The position numbers and the translations under genes are program-made. A DNA stretch of 64,000 bases from NCBI RefSeq assembly GCF_001953055.1, contig NZ_CP019044.1, positions 2,232,001 through 2,296,000 of the forward strand, given 5' to 3'. Under the pieces are notes generated by a model. The model worked only from the letters and a program-made list of their open reading frames with translations. It searched no databases and was not told the DNA's origin. How positions within the stretch are numbered: the first letter of the stretch is position 1; every line of letters starts with the position of its first letter. Of the stretch, positions 27,209 to 36,635 are shown piece after piece. The DNA comes from Salaquimonas pukyongi (GTDB lineage: Bacteria > Pseudomonadota > Alphaproteobacteria > Rhizobiales > Rhizobiaceae).

Positions 27209-28159
27209 ATGACTGCCGCTTCGGCACCTGACCTGCCCTATTCCACCGATGCCGGCGGGCTCACCATCAAGAACATGCGCACGTTTTTCTGGCTCGCGCG
27301 TCTTGGCAATTATCACGCAGTTGCCCGCCACCTGAACGTAACCCAGCCTGCCGTTACCGCACGCATTGCAGCCCTTGAGGACGAATTGGGCATCAGCCTG
27401 TTCTCCCGCACCCAGCGCACATTCGAACTGAGCCCGGAAGGCAAGGACGCGCTGCGCATGTGCGAGGATGCGCTCAACGCCGTCGACAGCATGCGCGAGC
27501 GGTTTTCCGGCACCCGCGATCAGCTCGGCGGCATTGCCCGCATCGGCGTCGTTGATACCGTGGCCAGAACATGGTTGCCCACCGTTCTTGACAGGGCATA
27601 CAAGGAGTTTCCCAATGTGGTGCTGGAGATCACCAATGAGGGAACGCTGGAGCTGCATGCACTGCTGAAAAGCGGCTCGTTGTCCATGTCCGTCACCATC
27701 AACGAGTGCGACGACCCGGACGTCAGCAATACCGTGATCGGACGCTATGAAGTTGAGTGGGTTGCAAGTCCCCGGCTGGTCGATCCCGGCCGCGTTTACA
27801 CCGTGGAGGAACTCACCCAGTTTCCCCTGATCGGCTATGTGGCCAAAACCCCTCCCGACGCGCATCTGCGCCGTTATCTCGGCGAGTTCTATTCGCGCCG
27901 GGGCATCCGCAACACCACCAACTCCATGTCTACGATGATCTGGCTTGCCGAAAATGGTCTCGGCATCGCTGCCATTCCTCCCCGGGCGGTCGAACAGCAC
28001 CTTGCCAATGGCAGGCTGGTATTGATCCGCACCGAACAGCGCTTCGAGCCAATGGCTTTTTATCTGAACTGCCGCAATCGTCCCTATTCGCCGGTGGTGC
28101 GCGCCGTGGAAACCCTCGTTCTGGAAGAAGCTGCAAGGTTCCAACGGCAGGCAGGCTAG
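27209..28159 (+). CDS. LysR-family transcriptional regulator
   Basis: This 316-residue regulator has the N-terminal winged helix (T-F-F-W-L-A-R-L-G-N-Y-H-A-V-A-R-H-L-N-V-T-Q-P-A-V-T-A-R-I) and a type 2 periplasmic-binding-like effector domain. It is divergent from the DUF3830-ABC operon and has a T-N11-A box 17 bases upstream, so it is the likely regulator of that operon. Its TAG stop lies in a CTAGAGCGCTCTAG palindrome shared with the convergent gene. Confidence 0.92.
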   Translation: MTAASAPDLPYSTDAGGLTIKNMRTFFWLARLGNYHAVARHLNVTQPAVTARIAALEDELGISLFSRTQRTFELSPEGKDALRMCEDALNAVDSMRERFSGTRDQLGGIARIGVVDTVARTWLPTVLDRAYKEFPNVVLEITNEGTLELHALLKSGSLSMSVTINECDDPDVSNTVIGRYEVEWVASPRLVDPGRVYTVEELTQFPLIGYVAKTPPDAHLRRYLGEFYSRRGIRNTTNSMSTMIWLAENGLGIAAIPPRAVEQHLANGRLVLIRTEQRFEPMAFYLNCRNRPYSPVVRAVETLVLEEAARFQRQAG

Positions 28160-28169
28160 AGCGCTCTAG
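28156..28169. repeat. CTAGAGCGCTCTAG palindrome supplying both convergent stop codons
   Basis: The perfect 14-base palindrome lies between two convergent genes; its two CTAG ends provide the TAG stop of the LysR gene (28157-28159) and the TAG stop of the malonyltransferase-like gene (28168-28166 on minus). The end sequence CTAGAGCG is also the end of the larger repeats at 44659 and 56379, so this may be a minimal or deleted member of the same family. Confidence 0.6.
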
Positions 28170-29203
28170 GCCCTGCGTGTCACCGCGCCGCGCTGATCTT
28201 CCATCCCCATGGAAACAAGCAGCGGCGCCTTCTCCTGCCGGGCTTTGAAATCCTCCTTGCCGCCCATTCCGCGCCACTGGGCCAGGATCAGCGACTGTGC
28301 CACAGCACCGCCAAGGGTCGTGCCCGGTCCGGTGAGGATGAACAGATCGGGCGCAAACTCCCGAGCCGCAATCTCCATGGCATGGGTAAAATCGTAGGTT
28401 TCCACCACCTGATGACCGAGCGTGTAGTCCCATAACGCCCCGGGATCGCTTGAGCCCGGCCACCAAATCGCCCCGCGACCGTCAATCAGCGGCAAATCAG
28501 GCTGGGCAAACAGGGACGGAGGAAGCTGTTCCCTCCCCCTTTCCGCCACTGGTGCCTGAAGCGCGGTATGAAAGGCAGCATGGTTTCCAAGCCGCATGGG
28601 AAAGCGCTCCTGCACCGGCTCAACAGCTCTTTCGAAGGCCGAAAGCCCCGCCTCATTGCCGGCAAGCACCAGCATGCCCCCAAGATCGATCGAAAGGGCA
28701 AGCGCATGGTCTGGCCGCATCGAGATATCATCCACCAGCGCCAGAAGATCTGCCCGCCGTTCCCGATGCGGCTGCCAGTTCTCACCCATGAACGGATAGA
28801 TCAACTGCCCGCCGATCAGCGATTGCTGCATCAAGGTGCCCATGGTGTTGGCCACCAAAAACCCGTTTTGAGCAGAAAGTGCGCCACCACAGGCAAGCGC
28901 CGAGTACCAGCCCATGGAATTGCCGGTTACCGCAACGATCCTGATCGCCTCACGGTCGATGGAAAGAAAATCGCCCAGCGTCGCCGCATAGATCAACGCA
29001 GAAGCATTATCGCCCCTGGTGTGCATTGCCACGGAAAAGCGCGCTGCCCCATCAAGTTCGCCCAGCAGCGCCTGCCCCCCGCTGCGGCGCTGTTCGTCGA
29101 ATTGTGCCAACAGCGCCTCGTCGGGAAAATGGCGTGCCAGATAGCCAAGCTCGGCCTTGTTGTAGGTGCCCCGGCCAGGGCAGATAACCACCGCCGTCTT
29201 CAT
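28166..29203 (-). CDS. ACP S-malonyltransferase-like (FabD-fold) acyltransferase
   Basis: This 345-residue protein has the acyltransferase nucleophile elbow G-N-S-M-G-W-Y and the downstream catalytic-His region L-G-N-H-A-A-F-H-T. The family moves acyl groups, commonly malonyl, between CoA and acyl carrier protein. The ATG at 29203 overlaps the stop of the fused E1 gene by 4 bases, so the two are coupled. It is longer than housekeeping FabD and sits in a dehydrogenase operon rather than with other fab genes, so a special acyl transfer is likely. The acyl group is unknown. Confidence 0.8.
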   Translation of the reverse strand: MKTAVVICPGRGTYNKAELGYLARHFPDEALLAQFDEQRRSGGQALLGELDGAARFSVAMHTRGDNASALIYAATLGDFLSIDREAIRIVAVTGNSMGWYSALACGGALSAQNGFLVANTMGTLMQQSLIGGQLIYPFMGENWQPHRERRADLLALVDDISMRPDHALALSIDLGGMLVLAGNEAGLSAFERAVEPVQERFPMRLGNHAAFHTALQAPVAERGREQLPPSLFAQPDLPLIDGRGAIWWPGSSDPGALWDYTLGHQVVETYDFTHAMEIAAREFAPDLFILTGPGTTLGGAVAQSLILAQWRGMGGKEDFKARQEKAPLLVSMGMEDQRGAVTRRA

Positions 29204-31389
29204 GATGGCGCCCCCGCCAGTTTTCGGCATGCAGACACGATTCCCTCTGCAGATGGCATGGTGGCAGCATAGGCCGGCCCGGTGGCAATGAAGCTGTCTT
29301 CGGCAACAAGGCGCTTATGAGGCACTTCACTGCGTTCGGTCAGCAAGGCCATCAGCGCTTCGGCCAATCCGCCGGTACGCCGTGTTTCGTCGACGATCAG
29401 CACACTGCGGCAGCCAGCAACGGCGTTGAGAATGGCTTCTTCGGGCAGTGGCGACAGCCAGCGCAGATCGATTACTCTGGTATGAATGCCTTCCTGTTCG
29501 AGCTGCTGCTGGGCCTGCCGCGAAAGATAGGCCCCGTTTGCAAAGCTGACGATTGCCACATCCTCGCCGGCTCCATGCTGCCCGACCTCGCCTAAACCGA
29601 TCCGTTCGGAGGGTTTGGGGTACAGCGTCAGCCATCCGCCATCGCCGGACTGAACAAGATCGCGCATGGGGTAAAGTGCGATCGGCTCCAGAAATACCAC
29701 CAGCCGCTGTTCTTCGCGCGCCAGGCGCACGCATTCACGCAGCATCATGGCCGCATCTGCCCCGTTGGAAGGGCAGGCGAGAATGAGGCCAGGAATATCG
29801 CGCAGCACGGCAATCGAATTGTCGTTGTGGAAGTGACCGCCAAAACCCTTTTGGTACCCAAGACCGGCAATGCGCACCACCATGGGGTTGGCATATTGCC
29901 CGTTGGAAAAGAACGGCAGGGTTGCCGCCTCCCCGCGCAACTGGTCTTCGGCATTGTGCAGATAGGCGAGAAACTGGATTTCGGGGATCGGCAGAAACCC
30001 GTTATGGGCAAGCCCGATCCCCAGTCCGAGAATGGATTGCTCGTCAAGCAGCGTGTCGACCACCCGGTCCGGACCAAAGCGGGACACCAGCTTCTGGGTC
30101 ACACCATAAACCCCGCCCTTGCGGCCAATATCCTCTCCCATCAGCACGATCTCGCCATGCTCCAGCATGAGGTCTGCCAGCGCCCAGTTGATGAGCCGCG
30201 ACATGATCTGCGGTTCTTCCTGCGCCTTGAGCTCATTGCCGAATATTTCGGCACGCGCTTCGGCTGACGGGCCATTGGTCGGTTTGCACACCCGTGGCGG
30301 GGGAACAATGCTCGCCATGACCTCGCTTGCGGTTTTAAGGCGTGGCCGGGTGACGGCCTCTTCGGCAATCCGCTCCACCCGGTCATTGGTCTCTTCATAA
30401 ATGGCCAGCGCCTGCGAAGGCTCAAGTACGCCGGCTTCCGACAAAAGCCGCACGCCATGCAACAGCGGATCGTTCGCTTCCTCCGCCTCCACTTCCTGGC
30501 GCGTCATATAGGTGGTGGGAACATCCGCCCCGGCATGGCCGTAAAGCCGTACCGTGCGCACATGCAGAAAGGCCGGCCGGCGCCGCTTGCGCACAAATCT
30601 GGCTGCCTGTGAGGCGGCCCGGAACGTATCGAACATGTCGAGGCCGTCACAGGAAAAATACTCAAGCCCCGGCCGGTTTTCGAATGCTGTTCTGATCCAG
30701 CCCTTCGGCGTTTTGACGGAAATGCCGATGCCATTGTCCTCGCAAACAAACAGCAGTGGCAGGGGAACCGACTGAAACGCCGTCCACTGGGCGGTGTTGA
30801 AGGCGCCCTGCGCCGTGGAATGATTGGCCGATGCATCGCCGAAGGAGCACATGATGATGGCATCGTCCGGCAAACAGCGATGCTCCGGCGGATGGCGGCG
30901 GGCAAGCCCCAGGGAATAAGCCGCCCCCACTGCCTTGGGAAGATGGCTGGCAATGGTCGAAGTCTGCGGCGGAATGTTGAGGACCTTCGAGCCAAGCACC
31001 TTGTGGCGCCCTCCCGATATGGGGTCCTCCGACGAACAGGCAAAGGACAACAGCATGTCCCAGGCAATCGACTGACCTGGAACCTGCCGGGACCGCTGGA
31101 TCTGGAACGCGGCGTCCCGGTAGTGCAGGAAAGCCATGTCTTCCGGCCTCAGCGCGGCAGCAATGGCGGCCATGCCTTCATGGCCGGAAGAGCCGATGGT
31201 GTAAAACCCCTGCCCGGCTGCCTGCATGGCGCGGCTCTTGCGGTCAAGCGCCCTGCTCAGGCAGGCCGACCGGAAGATGGCAACCGCTTCGGTGTGCGCC
31301 AGCGGTCCGCCGGGCGCACTTCCTTCGGGCAGGTCCTGTTCGCGAACCCGCCGCAGAAAATTCTCATGTACGATTGACGAGCGGTCCAT
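29200..31389 (-). CDS. Fused alpha-beta 2-oxoacid dehydrogenase E1
   Basis: The 729-residue protein joins both E1 subunits of a branched-chain/pyruvate-type dehydrogenase. The N-terminal half (about 45-360) is E1-alpha-like with the thiamine diphosphate region G-D-A-S-A-N to E-D-N-G-I-G-I-S. The C-terminal half (about 400-729) is E1-beta-like with V-L-M-G-E-D-I-G and E-Q-S-I-L-G-L-G-I-G-L-A. It would decarboxylate a 2-oxoacid. No E2 (lipoyl acyltransferase) or E3 gene is adjacent; instead an acyltransferase-like gene is fused by overlap and an acyl-CoA dehydrogenase lies upstream. The start has GGGGGAGG right upstream. The substrate is not readable from sequence. Confidence 0.88.
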   Translation of the reverse strand: MDRSSIVHENFLRRVREQDLPEGSAPGGPLAHTEAVAIFRSACLSRALDRKSRAMQAAGQGFYTIGSSGHEGMAAIAAALRPEDMAFLHYRDAAFQIQRSRQVPGQSIAWDMLLSFACSSEDPISGGRHKVLGSKVLNIPPQTSTIASHLPKAVGAAYSLGLARRHPPEHRCLPDDAIIMCSFGDASANHSTAQGAFNTAQWTAFQSVPLPLLFVCEDNGIGISVKTPKGWIRTAFENRPGLEYFSCDGLDMFDTFRAASQAARFVRKRRRPAFLHVRTVRLYGHAGADVPTTYMTRQEVEAEEANDPLLHGVRLLSEAGVLEPSQALAIYEETNDRVERIAEEAVTRPRLKTASEVMASIVPPPRVCKPTNGPSAEARAEIFGNELKAQEEPQIMSRLINWALADLMLEHGEIVLMGEDIGRKGGVYGVTQKLVSRFGPDRVVDTLLDEQSILGLGIGLAHNGFLPIPEIQFLAYLHNAEDQLRGEAATLPFFSNGQYANPMVVRIAGLGYQKGFGGHFHNDNSIAVLRDIPGLILACPSNGADAAMMLRECVRLAREEQRLVVFLEPIALYPMRDLVQSGDGGWLTLYPKPSERIGLGEVGQHGAGEDVAIVSFANGAYLSRQAQQQLEQEGIHTRVIDLRWLSPLPEEAILNAVAGCRSVLIVDETRRTGGLAEALMALLTERSEVPHKRLVAEDSFIATGPAYAATMPSAEGIVSACRKLAGAPS

Positions 31390-31407
31390 GACCTCCCCCG
31401 ATCAGGC

Positions 31408-32613
31408 TCAGAAAAACGCCTGTATGCCGGTCTGTGCACGGCCGAGGATGAGGGCATGCACGTCATGGGTGCCTTCATAGGTGTTGACGGTCTCAAGGTT
31501 CGCCGCATGGCGCATGACCTTGTAGCCGATCTGAATGCCGTTGCCCCCATGCATGTCTCGGGCGGTGCGTGCGATGTCGAGCGCCTTGCCGCAATTGTTG
31601 CGCTTCATCAGCGAGATCATCTCCGGCGCCATTTTTTTCTCATCCATCAGCCGCCCTACCCGAAGCGAGCCCTGCAGGCCTAGCGTGATCTCCGTTTGCA
31701 TGTCGGCCAGCTTCTTCTGATAAAGCTGTGTTGCCGCCAGCGGGCGGCCAAACTGCTTGCGGTCGAGTCCGTATTCCAGCGCCTGGTGCCAGCAGGCTTC
31801 CGCTGCCCCCATCACCCCCCAGGAGATTCCGTAGCGCGCCCGGTTAAGACAACCGAACGGGCCTTTCAGCCCCGAAACATCGGGCAGCAGGGCATCTTCC
31901 CCCACTTCGACGCCCTCCATCACCACTTCCCCTGTCACCGAGGCTCTGAGCGACAGCTTGCCCCCGATCTTCGGCGCAGAGAGCCCCTTCATGCCCTTTT
32001 CCAGGACAAAGCCCCGAATCGCCCCGTCATGGGCCTCGGATTTCGCCCAGATCACGAACACATCGGCAATCGGCGCATTGGATATCCACATCTTCGCCCC
32101 GTGTAGCCGGTAGCCGCCCGATACCTTCTCGGCCCGCGTCTTCATGCCGCCGGGATCTGATCCCGCATCGGCTTCCGTCAGGCCGAAACAGCCGATCAAC
32201 TCCCCCGAGCCCAGTCCCGGCAGATACTTCTTGCGCTGCGCTTCACTGCCATAGGCAAGGATCGGATACATCACCAGCGAGGACTGCACGCTCATCATCG
32301 AGCGGTAGCCTGAATCCACCCGCTCCACCTCCCGTGCCACAAGGCCGTAGGAGACATAACCCGCCCCCGCACAGCCATAGTCTTCCGGCACCGTTACCCC
32401 CAGCAGTCCCGCCTTGCCCATGGCGCGGAACAGTTCGGGCTCCACTGCCTCGTTCATGTAGGCTTCATCAATGCGCGGGGCCAGTTCGCTCTGCGCAAAC
32501 GACCGCGCCGACGCTGCAATCAGGCGCTCGTCTTCTTCCAGCTGATCGGAAAGCAAAAAGGGATCGGACCAGTCAAAAGCAGCGGCAGCGGAGTTGGCAG
32601 GCTGGTTGTTCAT
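31408..32613 (-). CDS. gcdH: Acyl-CoA dehydrogenase, glutaryl-CoA dehydrogenase-like
   Basis: This 401-residue flavoprotein has [17 protein letters not shown] and the C-terminal catalytic-Glu motif [17 protein letters not shown], a pattern typical of glutaryl-CoA dehydrogenase, which converts glutaryl-CoA to crotonyl-CoA plus CO2. The ATG at 32613 has AGGTG eight bases upstream. It is the first gene of a three-gene leftward operon, with the fused E1 18 bases downstream. The LysR gene divergent from it fits the usual GcdR arrangement. Other short-chain acyl-CoA substrates cannot be excluded. Confidence 0.85.
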   Translation of the reverse strand: MNNQPANSAAAAFDWSDPFLLSDQLEEDERLIAASARSFAQSELAPRIDEAYMNEAVEPELFRAMGKAGLLGVTVPEDYGCAGAGYVSYGLVAREVERVDSGYRSMMSVQSSLVMYPILAYGSEAQRKKYLPGLGSGELIGCFGLTEADAGSDPGGMKTRAEKVSGGYRLHGAKMWISNAPIADVFVIWAKSEAHDGAIRGFVLEKGMKGLSAPKIGGKLSLRASVTGEVVMEGVEVGEDALLPDVSGLKGPFGCLNRARYGISWGVMGAAEACWHQALEYGLDRKQFGRPLAATQLYQKKLADMQTEITLGLQGSLRVGRLMDEKKMAPEMISLMKRNNCGKALDIARTARDMHGGNGIQIGYKVMRHAANLETVNTYEGTHDVHALILGRAQTGIQAFF

Positions 32614-32683
32614 GATTATCACACCTTGCAAAGCGGTTTCGTCTTCTTCTCGGGCTTTTAGCTTGTCTGATGCCTTTGTGTTA

Positions 32684-32693
32684 GCAATATTGC
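32684..32693. promoter_or_regulatory. Palindrome GCAATATTGC in LysR/gcdH divergent region
   Basis: The perfect 10-base palindrome sits in the 106-base gap between the two divergent genes, 26 bases before the LysR ATG. It is a candidate half of the regulator's binding site, although it does not itself form a T-N11-A box. Confidence 0.35.
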
Positions 32694-32719
32694 GTTCACA
32701 TACTTGGAGAAAAACTCAC

Positions 32720-33601
32720 ATGTTGGCGCCCAGACGCTTGCTTCCCTCTCTCAGTTCCCTGCTTGCCCTTGAAGCGCTTGACCGCCTTGGCAGCGCATCG
32801 GCAGCAGCCGAGGAGCTCAATCTTACACACAGCGCCATCAGCCGCCAGATCAAGGTCATGGAAGGCCAGCTCGGCATGCCGCTGGTGCTGCGCGATGGTG
32901 TCAGGCTGAAGCTGACGCCGGCTGCCCGCGAATACTGCGAAACGGTAAGAGCCACCCTTCACGAATTGTCGCGTGCCTCGATCAAGTTGAAGGCAAATCC
33001 GCTCGGAGGCAGTTTGAACCTTGCCGTCCTGCCTGCATTTGGAATGCACTGGCTTGCACCGCGGCTGCGCCACTTCGCTACCACCTGCCCGGAGGTTACG
33101 GTCAATCTTTCCTCACGGCTGCGGCCCTTTGACTTCGGGCGCGAGGAGTTTGATGCCGCAGTCCACTACGGCGCACGGGACTGGCAGGGCGTGCGATATC
33201 TTCACATTGCCGAGGAATATGTACTGCCGGTCTGTGCCCCCAAAATCCTCAAGCAACCCCTGCAATCGGCGGAGCAATTGCTCGAGCTGCCGCTGCTGCA
33301 TCTGGAAACCCGCACCTCGGCCTGGGAAAACTGGTTCGCCCACCACAAGGTGAAGCCGGAAAACATCACCGGCATGCTGTTCGATCAGTTTTCCACCATG
33401 GCACAGGCAGCAGCCCACGAACTCGGCGTCGCGCTCCTGCCCATGTATCTTGCCCAGGGCGAAATCGAGGCCGGGCGTCTGGTTCCCGCCTACGGGAAAC
33501 CGGTGAAGGCGTCCGGCAATTACTATCTCGTGTGGCCTGAAAATCCCCCGGCCCGGCCAGCGCTTGAAAAGTTCATCGAGTGGGTTGGCAGTGTCGTTTA
33601 G
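32720..33601 (+). CDS. LysR-family regulator, GcvA/GcdR-like
   Basis: This 293-residue regulator has the helix-turn-helix region R-L-G-S-A-S-A-A-A-E-E-L-N-L-T-H-S-A-I-S-R-Q-I-K and then the effector domain with V-N-L-S-S-R and F-D-A-A-V-H-Y-G. These are typical of the GcvA-like group. The ATG at 32720 has GGAG ten bases upstream; a longer frame to 32594 overlaps the divergent gene. It likely controls the gcdH-E1-acyltransferase operon. Its stop overlaps the convergent transporter's stop by 4 bases. Confidence 0.9.
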   Translation: MLAPRRLLPSLSSLLALEALDRLGSASAAAEELNLTHSAISRQIKVMEGQLGMPLVLRDGVRLKLTPAAREYCETVRATLHELSRASIKLKANPLGGSLNLAVLPAFGMHWLAPRLRHFATTCPEVTVNLSSRLRPFDFGREEFDAAVHYGARDWQGVRYLHIAEEYVLPVCAPKILKQPLQSAEQLLELPLLHLETRTSAWENWFAHHKVKPENITGMLFDQFSTMAQAAAHELGVALLPMYLAQGEIEAGRLVPAYGKPVKASGNYYLVWPENPPARPALEKFIEWVGSVV

Positions 33602-34704
33602 CCCGATGCCGGATTTTTTCGCTGGTGTTGCGGGGGAGCAGGGAAAACAGTTCCCAATATGGCGGTCATGATAATGAGGAACGGAACGGCGACGAAACCG
33701 CCGGCCGGACCCCATACCCAAAGCCAGAACAGCACGGCCAGGAAAACCAGGAACGGGTTCATGGTCAGTTGCTGGCCAAGCACATGCGGCGTGACGAATT
33801 GTGCTTCGGTAAGATTGATGCACAGATAGACAACCATCGGAGCCAAAATCCACCCCGGCTCGGTGAAGGTGGCAAATCCGACACCAAGCAGGATGAGCGC
33901 CATCGCGGCCGGACCGATGTAGATGGCGTAGTTGAGCACTGTGGCGAGCAGGCCCCACAACAGCGGGGAAGGCACTCCCACAAGATACATGGCGCTGGCC
34001 ACAACAGCACCCAGCGTCATGTTGATCAAGGTAATGGAGACCAGATAACGGGATACAAGCCCTTCCACATCCTTGAACACATGTGCCATGCGCCAACGCA
34101 GACGGCGGGTCAGGCAAAGGCGAAGGATCAGCACCCGGATTCCATGCCGGGAGGACACGAAGAAATAGAGGCTGGCCAGAAAAACCACCAGTTGCGCCAT
34201 CAGTTCGGGAGCCAAAAAGGCAATCTGTTTTGCCGGATTGCCCTCATCAACCTTCACGGTAACGCCGCCTTCCTCCTCCCCCAGATTGCTGACCTGGTCG
34301 CCGATGGCAGCGGCTGTCTCCACGACGCCCTGCCATTCGCCAACAGTCTCGCGAATCCGCTCCCAGATTACAGGCAGCTTGCGCGACCACTCCGAAAGCG
34401 GGACGGCAAACGCCCCACCGACGGCAGCAATCAGGAGAAGAAAGGTGAACACGACCATGACCGCGGAAGCGGCGGGGCGCATTCCCAGCTTTTCGAGGCG
34501 GTCAGCATACGGACCGAACATTAGGCCAATGACCACCGCCATGCTGACGGGAAGCAGAAGCGTTCGCCCGAAATGCAGGGCGGCAACGAAAGCAAGACCT
34601 GCCACGGCAATGATTGCGATCTTCGCCGCCGGATCAAGCAGTTGTTTGACCGTCACCGGCGGTTCGGCCTGCGCGGCAGATTTGGGCAAATTTCGCTGAA
34701 GCAT
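33598..34704 (-). CDS. AI-2E family transporter (PerM/TqsA-like)
   Basis: This 368-residue membrane protein has about eight hydrophobic segments in the arrangement of the AI-2E transporter family (early A-A-L-H-F-G-R-T-L-L-L-P-V-S-M-A, a long soluble loop, and the late I-Y-I-G-P-A and L-T-M-N-P-F-L-V-F-L-A). The family includes quorum-signal and Na+/H+ transporters, so the cargo is uncertain. The ATG at 34704 has AAGG upstream and gives a normal N-terminus; a longer frame starts at 34764. Confidence 0.85.
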   Translation of the reverse strand: MLQRNLPKSAAQAEPPVTVKQLLDPAAKIAIIAVAGLAFVAALHFGRTLLLPVSMAVVIGLMFGPYADRLEKLGMRPAASAVMVVFTFLLLIAAVGGAFAVPLSEWSRKLPVIWERIRETVGEWQGVVETAAAIGDQVSNLGEEEGGVTVKVDEGNPAKQIAFLAPELMAQLVVFLASLYFFVSSRHGIRVLILRLCLTRRLRWRMAHVFKDVEGLVSRYLVSITLINMTLGAVVASAMYLVGVPSPLLWGLLATVLNYAIYIGPAAMALILLGVGFATFTEPGWILAPMVVYLCINLTEAQFVTPHVLGQQLTMNPFLVFLAVLFWLWVWGPAGGFVAVPFLIIMTAILGTVFPAPPQHQRKNPASG

Positions 34705-34799
34705 TGCGCATACCTTTTTTTGTAAACGCAATGGCCACCGGTTGGTTCCCGGCTGGCGGCACAAACCGGTAAGAACGGCTTTTGTGGAAGGGCGATTGC

Positions 34800-36494
34800 C
34801 TACGCGAGGGCAGCTTGCGGTATCTTGATGGTCGCCAGCAGGCCGGAACCATCAAACTGGCTTTCAAGATTTCCGCCAAGTTCACCTTCGACCAGCGACT
34901 TCATCAGTTTCGTGCCAAAGCCCGTGGAAGCTGCTTCTTCGCTGCCATCTGCACCATTTTCGGCCTGTTCGCGCCACGTCAGTTCGAGCATGCCGTCGGC
35001 CGTCATCTGCCAGTGAATGTCGAGCCTGTTTCCTGACTGCGCCATGCCGGCATATTTGAGCGCATTGGTGGCCAGTTCGTGAAACACCAGTCCCAGGGCC
35101 TGGGTGGCCTTGATCCCCAGCCTGACATCCGGACCCTCGCAGGTATAGTCGTCGAATTCCTCTCCGAACACCTGGAACAACTCTCCCTCAAGCAGGCTCG
35201 AAAGCTGCGCGGTTTCACCATGCGAGCGGGTCAACAGGTCTTGTGAGGCGGCCATTGCCTGCAGCCGCTTGGTGAATGAATCGGTAAACTCTCCAAGATC
35301 TTCGGAAGACGCCGCCGTCTGTCGGGCGATCGCCAGCACCCGGGCGATTGAATTCTTGATGCGGTGCTTCATTTCCTGCAGCAGAAAATCCTTCTGCGCG
35401 CTTGCTTCCTGGCTGATCCTTGAAACTTCGCGATAAGCTGCAATTGCCCTGCTTTGCGACCGCAAGGACGCCGCCAGGGCGGCCGCCATCAGCAGGGAGA
35501 CTGCACCCAGGAGCAATGCCACACCGGTCTCCGGCCCTTCCTTGAAAATTTCCGAGGGAACAACACGAAAGAACCAGTCGCGCCCGGCCATTTGCACCAT
35601 GCGCTCCACCATGTATTCGCCCCGCAATTCTTCAGATGATGCCCCACCGGCAAAAACCTGATTTTCCACAACCGGTTCCCCGATATAGACAGACAGGCTG
35701 AGGCGGGCAGCGGGCGTGTGTTCCAGCGCCGCAATGATGAAATCACTCGCACGGAAGGGCGCAAAAACAAAGCCGCGCAAATCCGGCCTGGCACCAGCTA
35801 TCGCCGGCTCGCGGACAAGTTCGGGGCCGAAATAGGGAAGATAGATGAGAAATCCGGCCTGCTTCTTGTCGTCGAATTCCTGTAGCAGTTCGACCTTGGC
35901 GGTAACATGCGCTTCGCCGCTTTGGGCGGCAGCCACCATGGCCGTACGCCGCGTTTCCTCGGAAAACATGTCATATCCCAGCGCGCGCTGATTACGCACA
36001 TCGGGCGGTTCCAGCATGATGATGGCAGTACGCACGGCCTGCCCGCTTTCAGGAAAAACATCCCGGTCAACACCGTAATTTTCCTCCAGCACAGCACCGA
36101 CATTGCCGGCTTCTTCATCATCGAGAATGTCGGCATAGCCGATACCCTGCACCCCAGCGTAGTTTTGGCTGATATCGAGATTGCCGATGAAATTCCTGAA
36201 CTGCTTGTGTGAGACCTCCCCCTCCAGCGCATCGAACAGCGAGCGCGTCGCAATCAAAAGCGAGACATGCTGCGCCAGCTTGAGTTCGATGCGGTCGATG
36301 GCATCGTCGGCAAGGCGCTCAAAACGCAAATGGTTGGCCTGACGCCCGGCCCAATAGGCAGACAGCGTCAAGCTCAGACCGATTGCAGCAGCAACCAGGA
36401 AGACCGTGAGGGGTAACTTGTTTCGCAATAGGATTCTCTGGATTGGCCGGAGATACCTAGCAACCACCCCGTTTCCCGCAATTAAAAAAGACAT
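34800..36494 (-). CDS. CHASE-domain HWE-type sensor histidine kinase
   Basis: This 564-residue membrane sensor has a first membrane segment near residues 25-45, a periplasmic CHASE domain (about 70-260, with N-Y-A-G-V-Q-G-I-G-Y and P-P-D-V-R-N-Q-R-A-L-G-Y-D), a second membrane segment near 320-345, and a C-terminal kinase. The H-box reads E-M-K-H-R-I-K-N-S, the N-box H-E-L-A-T-N-A-L-K-Y, and W-R-E supplies the WxE motif. Such kinases commonly feed the PhyR general stress pathway, whose genes lie 2 kb away. The ATG at 36494 is preferred; a frame from 36593 has no ribosome site and would cross the csbD promoter. Confidence 0.88.
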   Translation of the reverse strand: MSFLIAGNGVVARYLRPIQRILLRNKLPLTVFLVAAAIGLSLTLSAYWAGRQANHLRFERLADDAIDRIELKLAQHVSLLIATRSLFDALEGEVSHKQFRNFIGNLDISQNYAGVQGIGYADILDDEEAGNVGAVLEENYGVDRDVFPESGQAVRTAIIMLEPPDVRNQRALGYDMFSEETRRTAMVAAAQSGEAHVTAKVELLQEFDDKKQAGFLIYLPYFGPELVREPAIAGARPDLRGFVFAPFRASDFIIAALEHTPAARLSLSVYIGEPVVENQVFAGGASSEELRGEYMVERMVQMAGRDWFFRVVPSEIFKEGPETGVALLLGAVSLLMAAALAASLRSQSRAIAAYREVSRISQEASAQKDFLLQEMKHRIKNSIARVLAIARQTAASSEDLGEFTDSFTKRLQAMAASQDLLTRSHGETAQLSSLLEGELFQVFGEEFDDYTCEGPDVRLGIKATQALGLVFHELATNALKYAGMAQSGNRLDIHWQMTADGMLELTWREQAENGADGSEEAASTGFGTKLMKSLVEGELGGNLESQFDGSGLLATIKIPQAALA

Positions 36495-36561
36495 CTCGCA
36501 TTCTCTGGCGATGAGGTGGGCGGTTTGCGCGCTGCCTGACCGCCCCGGTGAAAAATTTTGC

Positions 36562-36586
36562 GGAACTCCCGGCCCCGCGAAACGTT
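36562..36586 (+). promoter_or_regulatory. EcfG-type promoter of csbD
   Basis: GGAAC at 36562-36566 is followed by 16 bases and CGTT at 36583-36586, the alphaproteobacterial general-stress sigma consensus. It lies 50 bases upstream of the csbD start. Confidence 0.8.
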
Positions 36587-36635
36587 TCACCATTGCAGAA
36601 AACCATCAGTGCAACACCAACAATGGAGTCTAGCA

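Noticed and set aside
29200-31389. Two separate E1 genes broken by a sequencing error
   Set aside because: The frame is continuous through a linker of about 40 residues, and both halves are complete, so a natural fusion is more likely.
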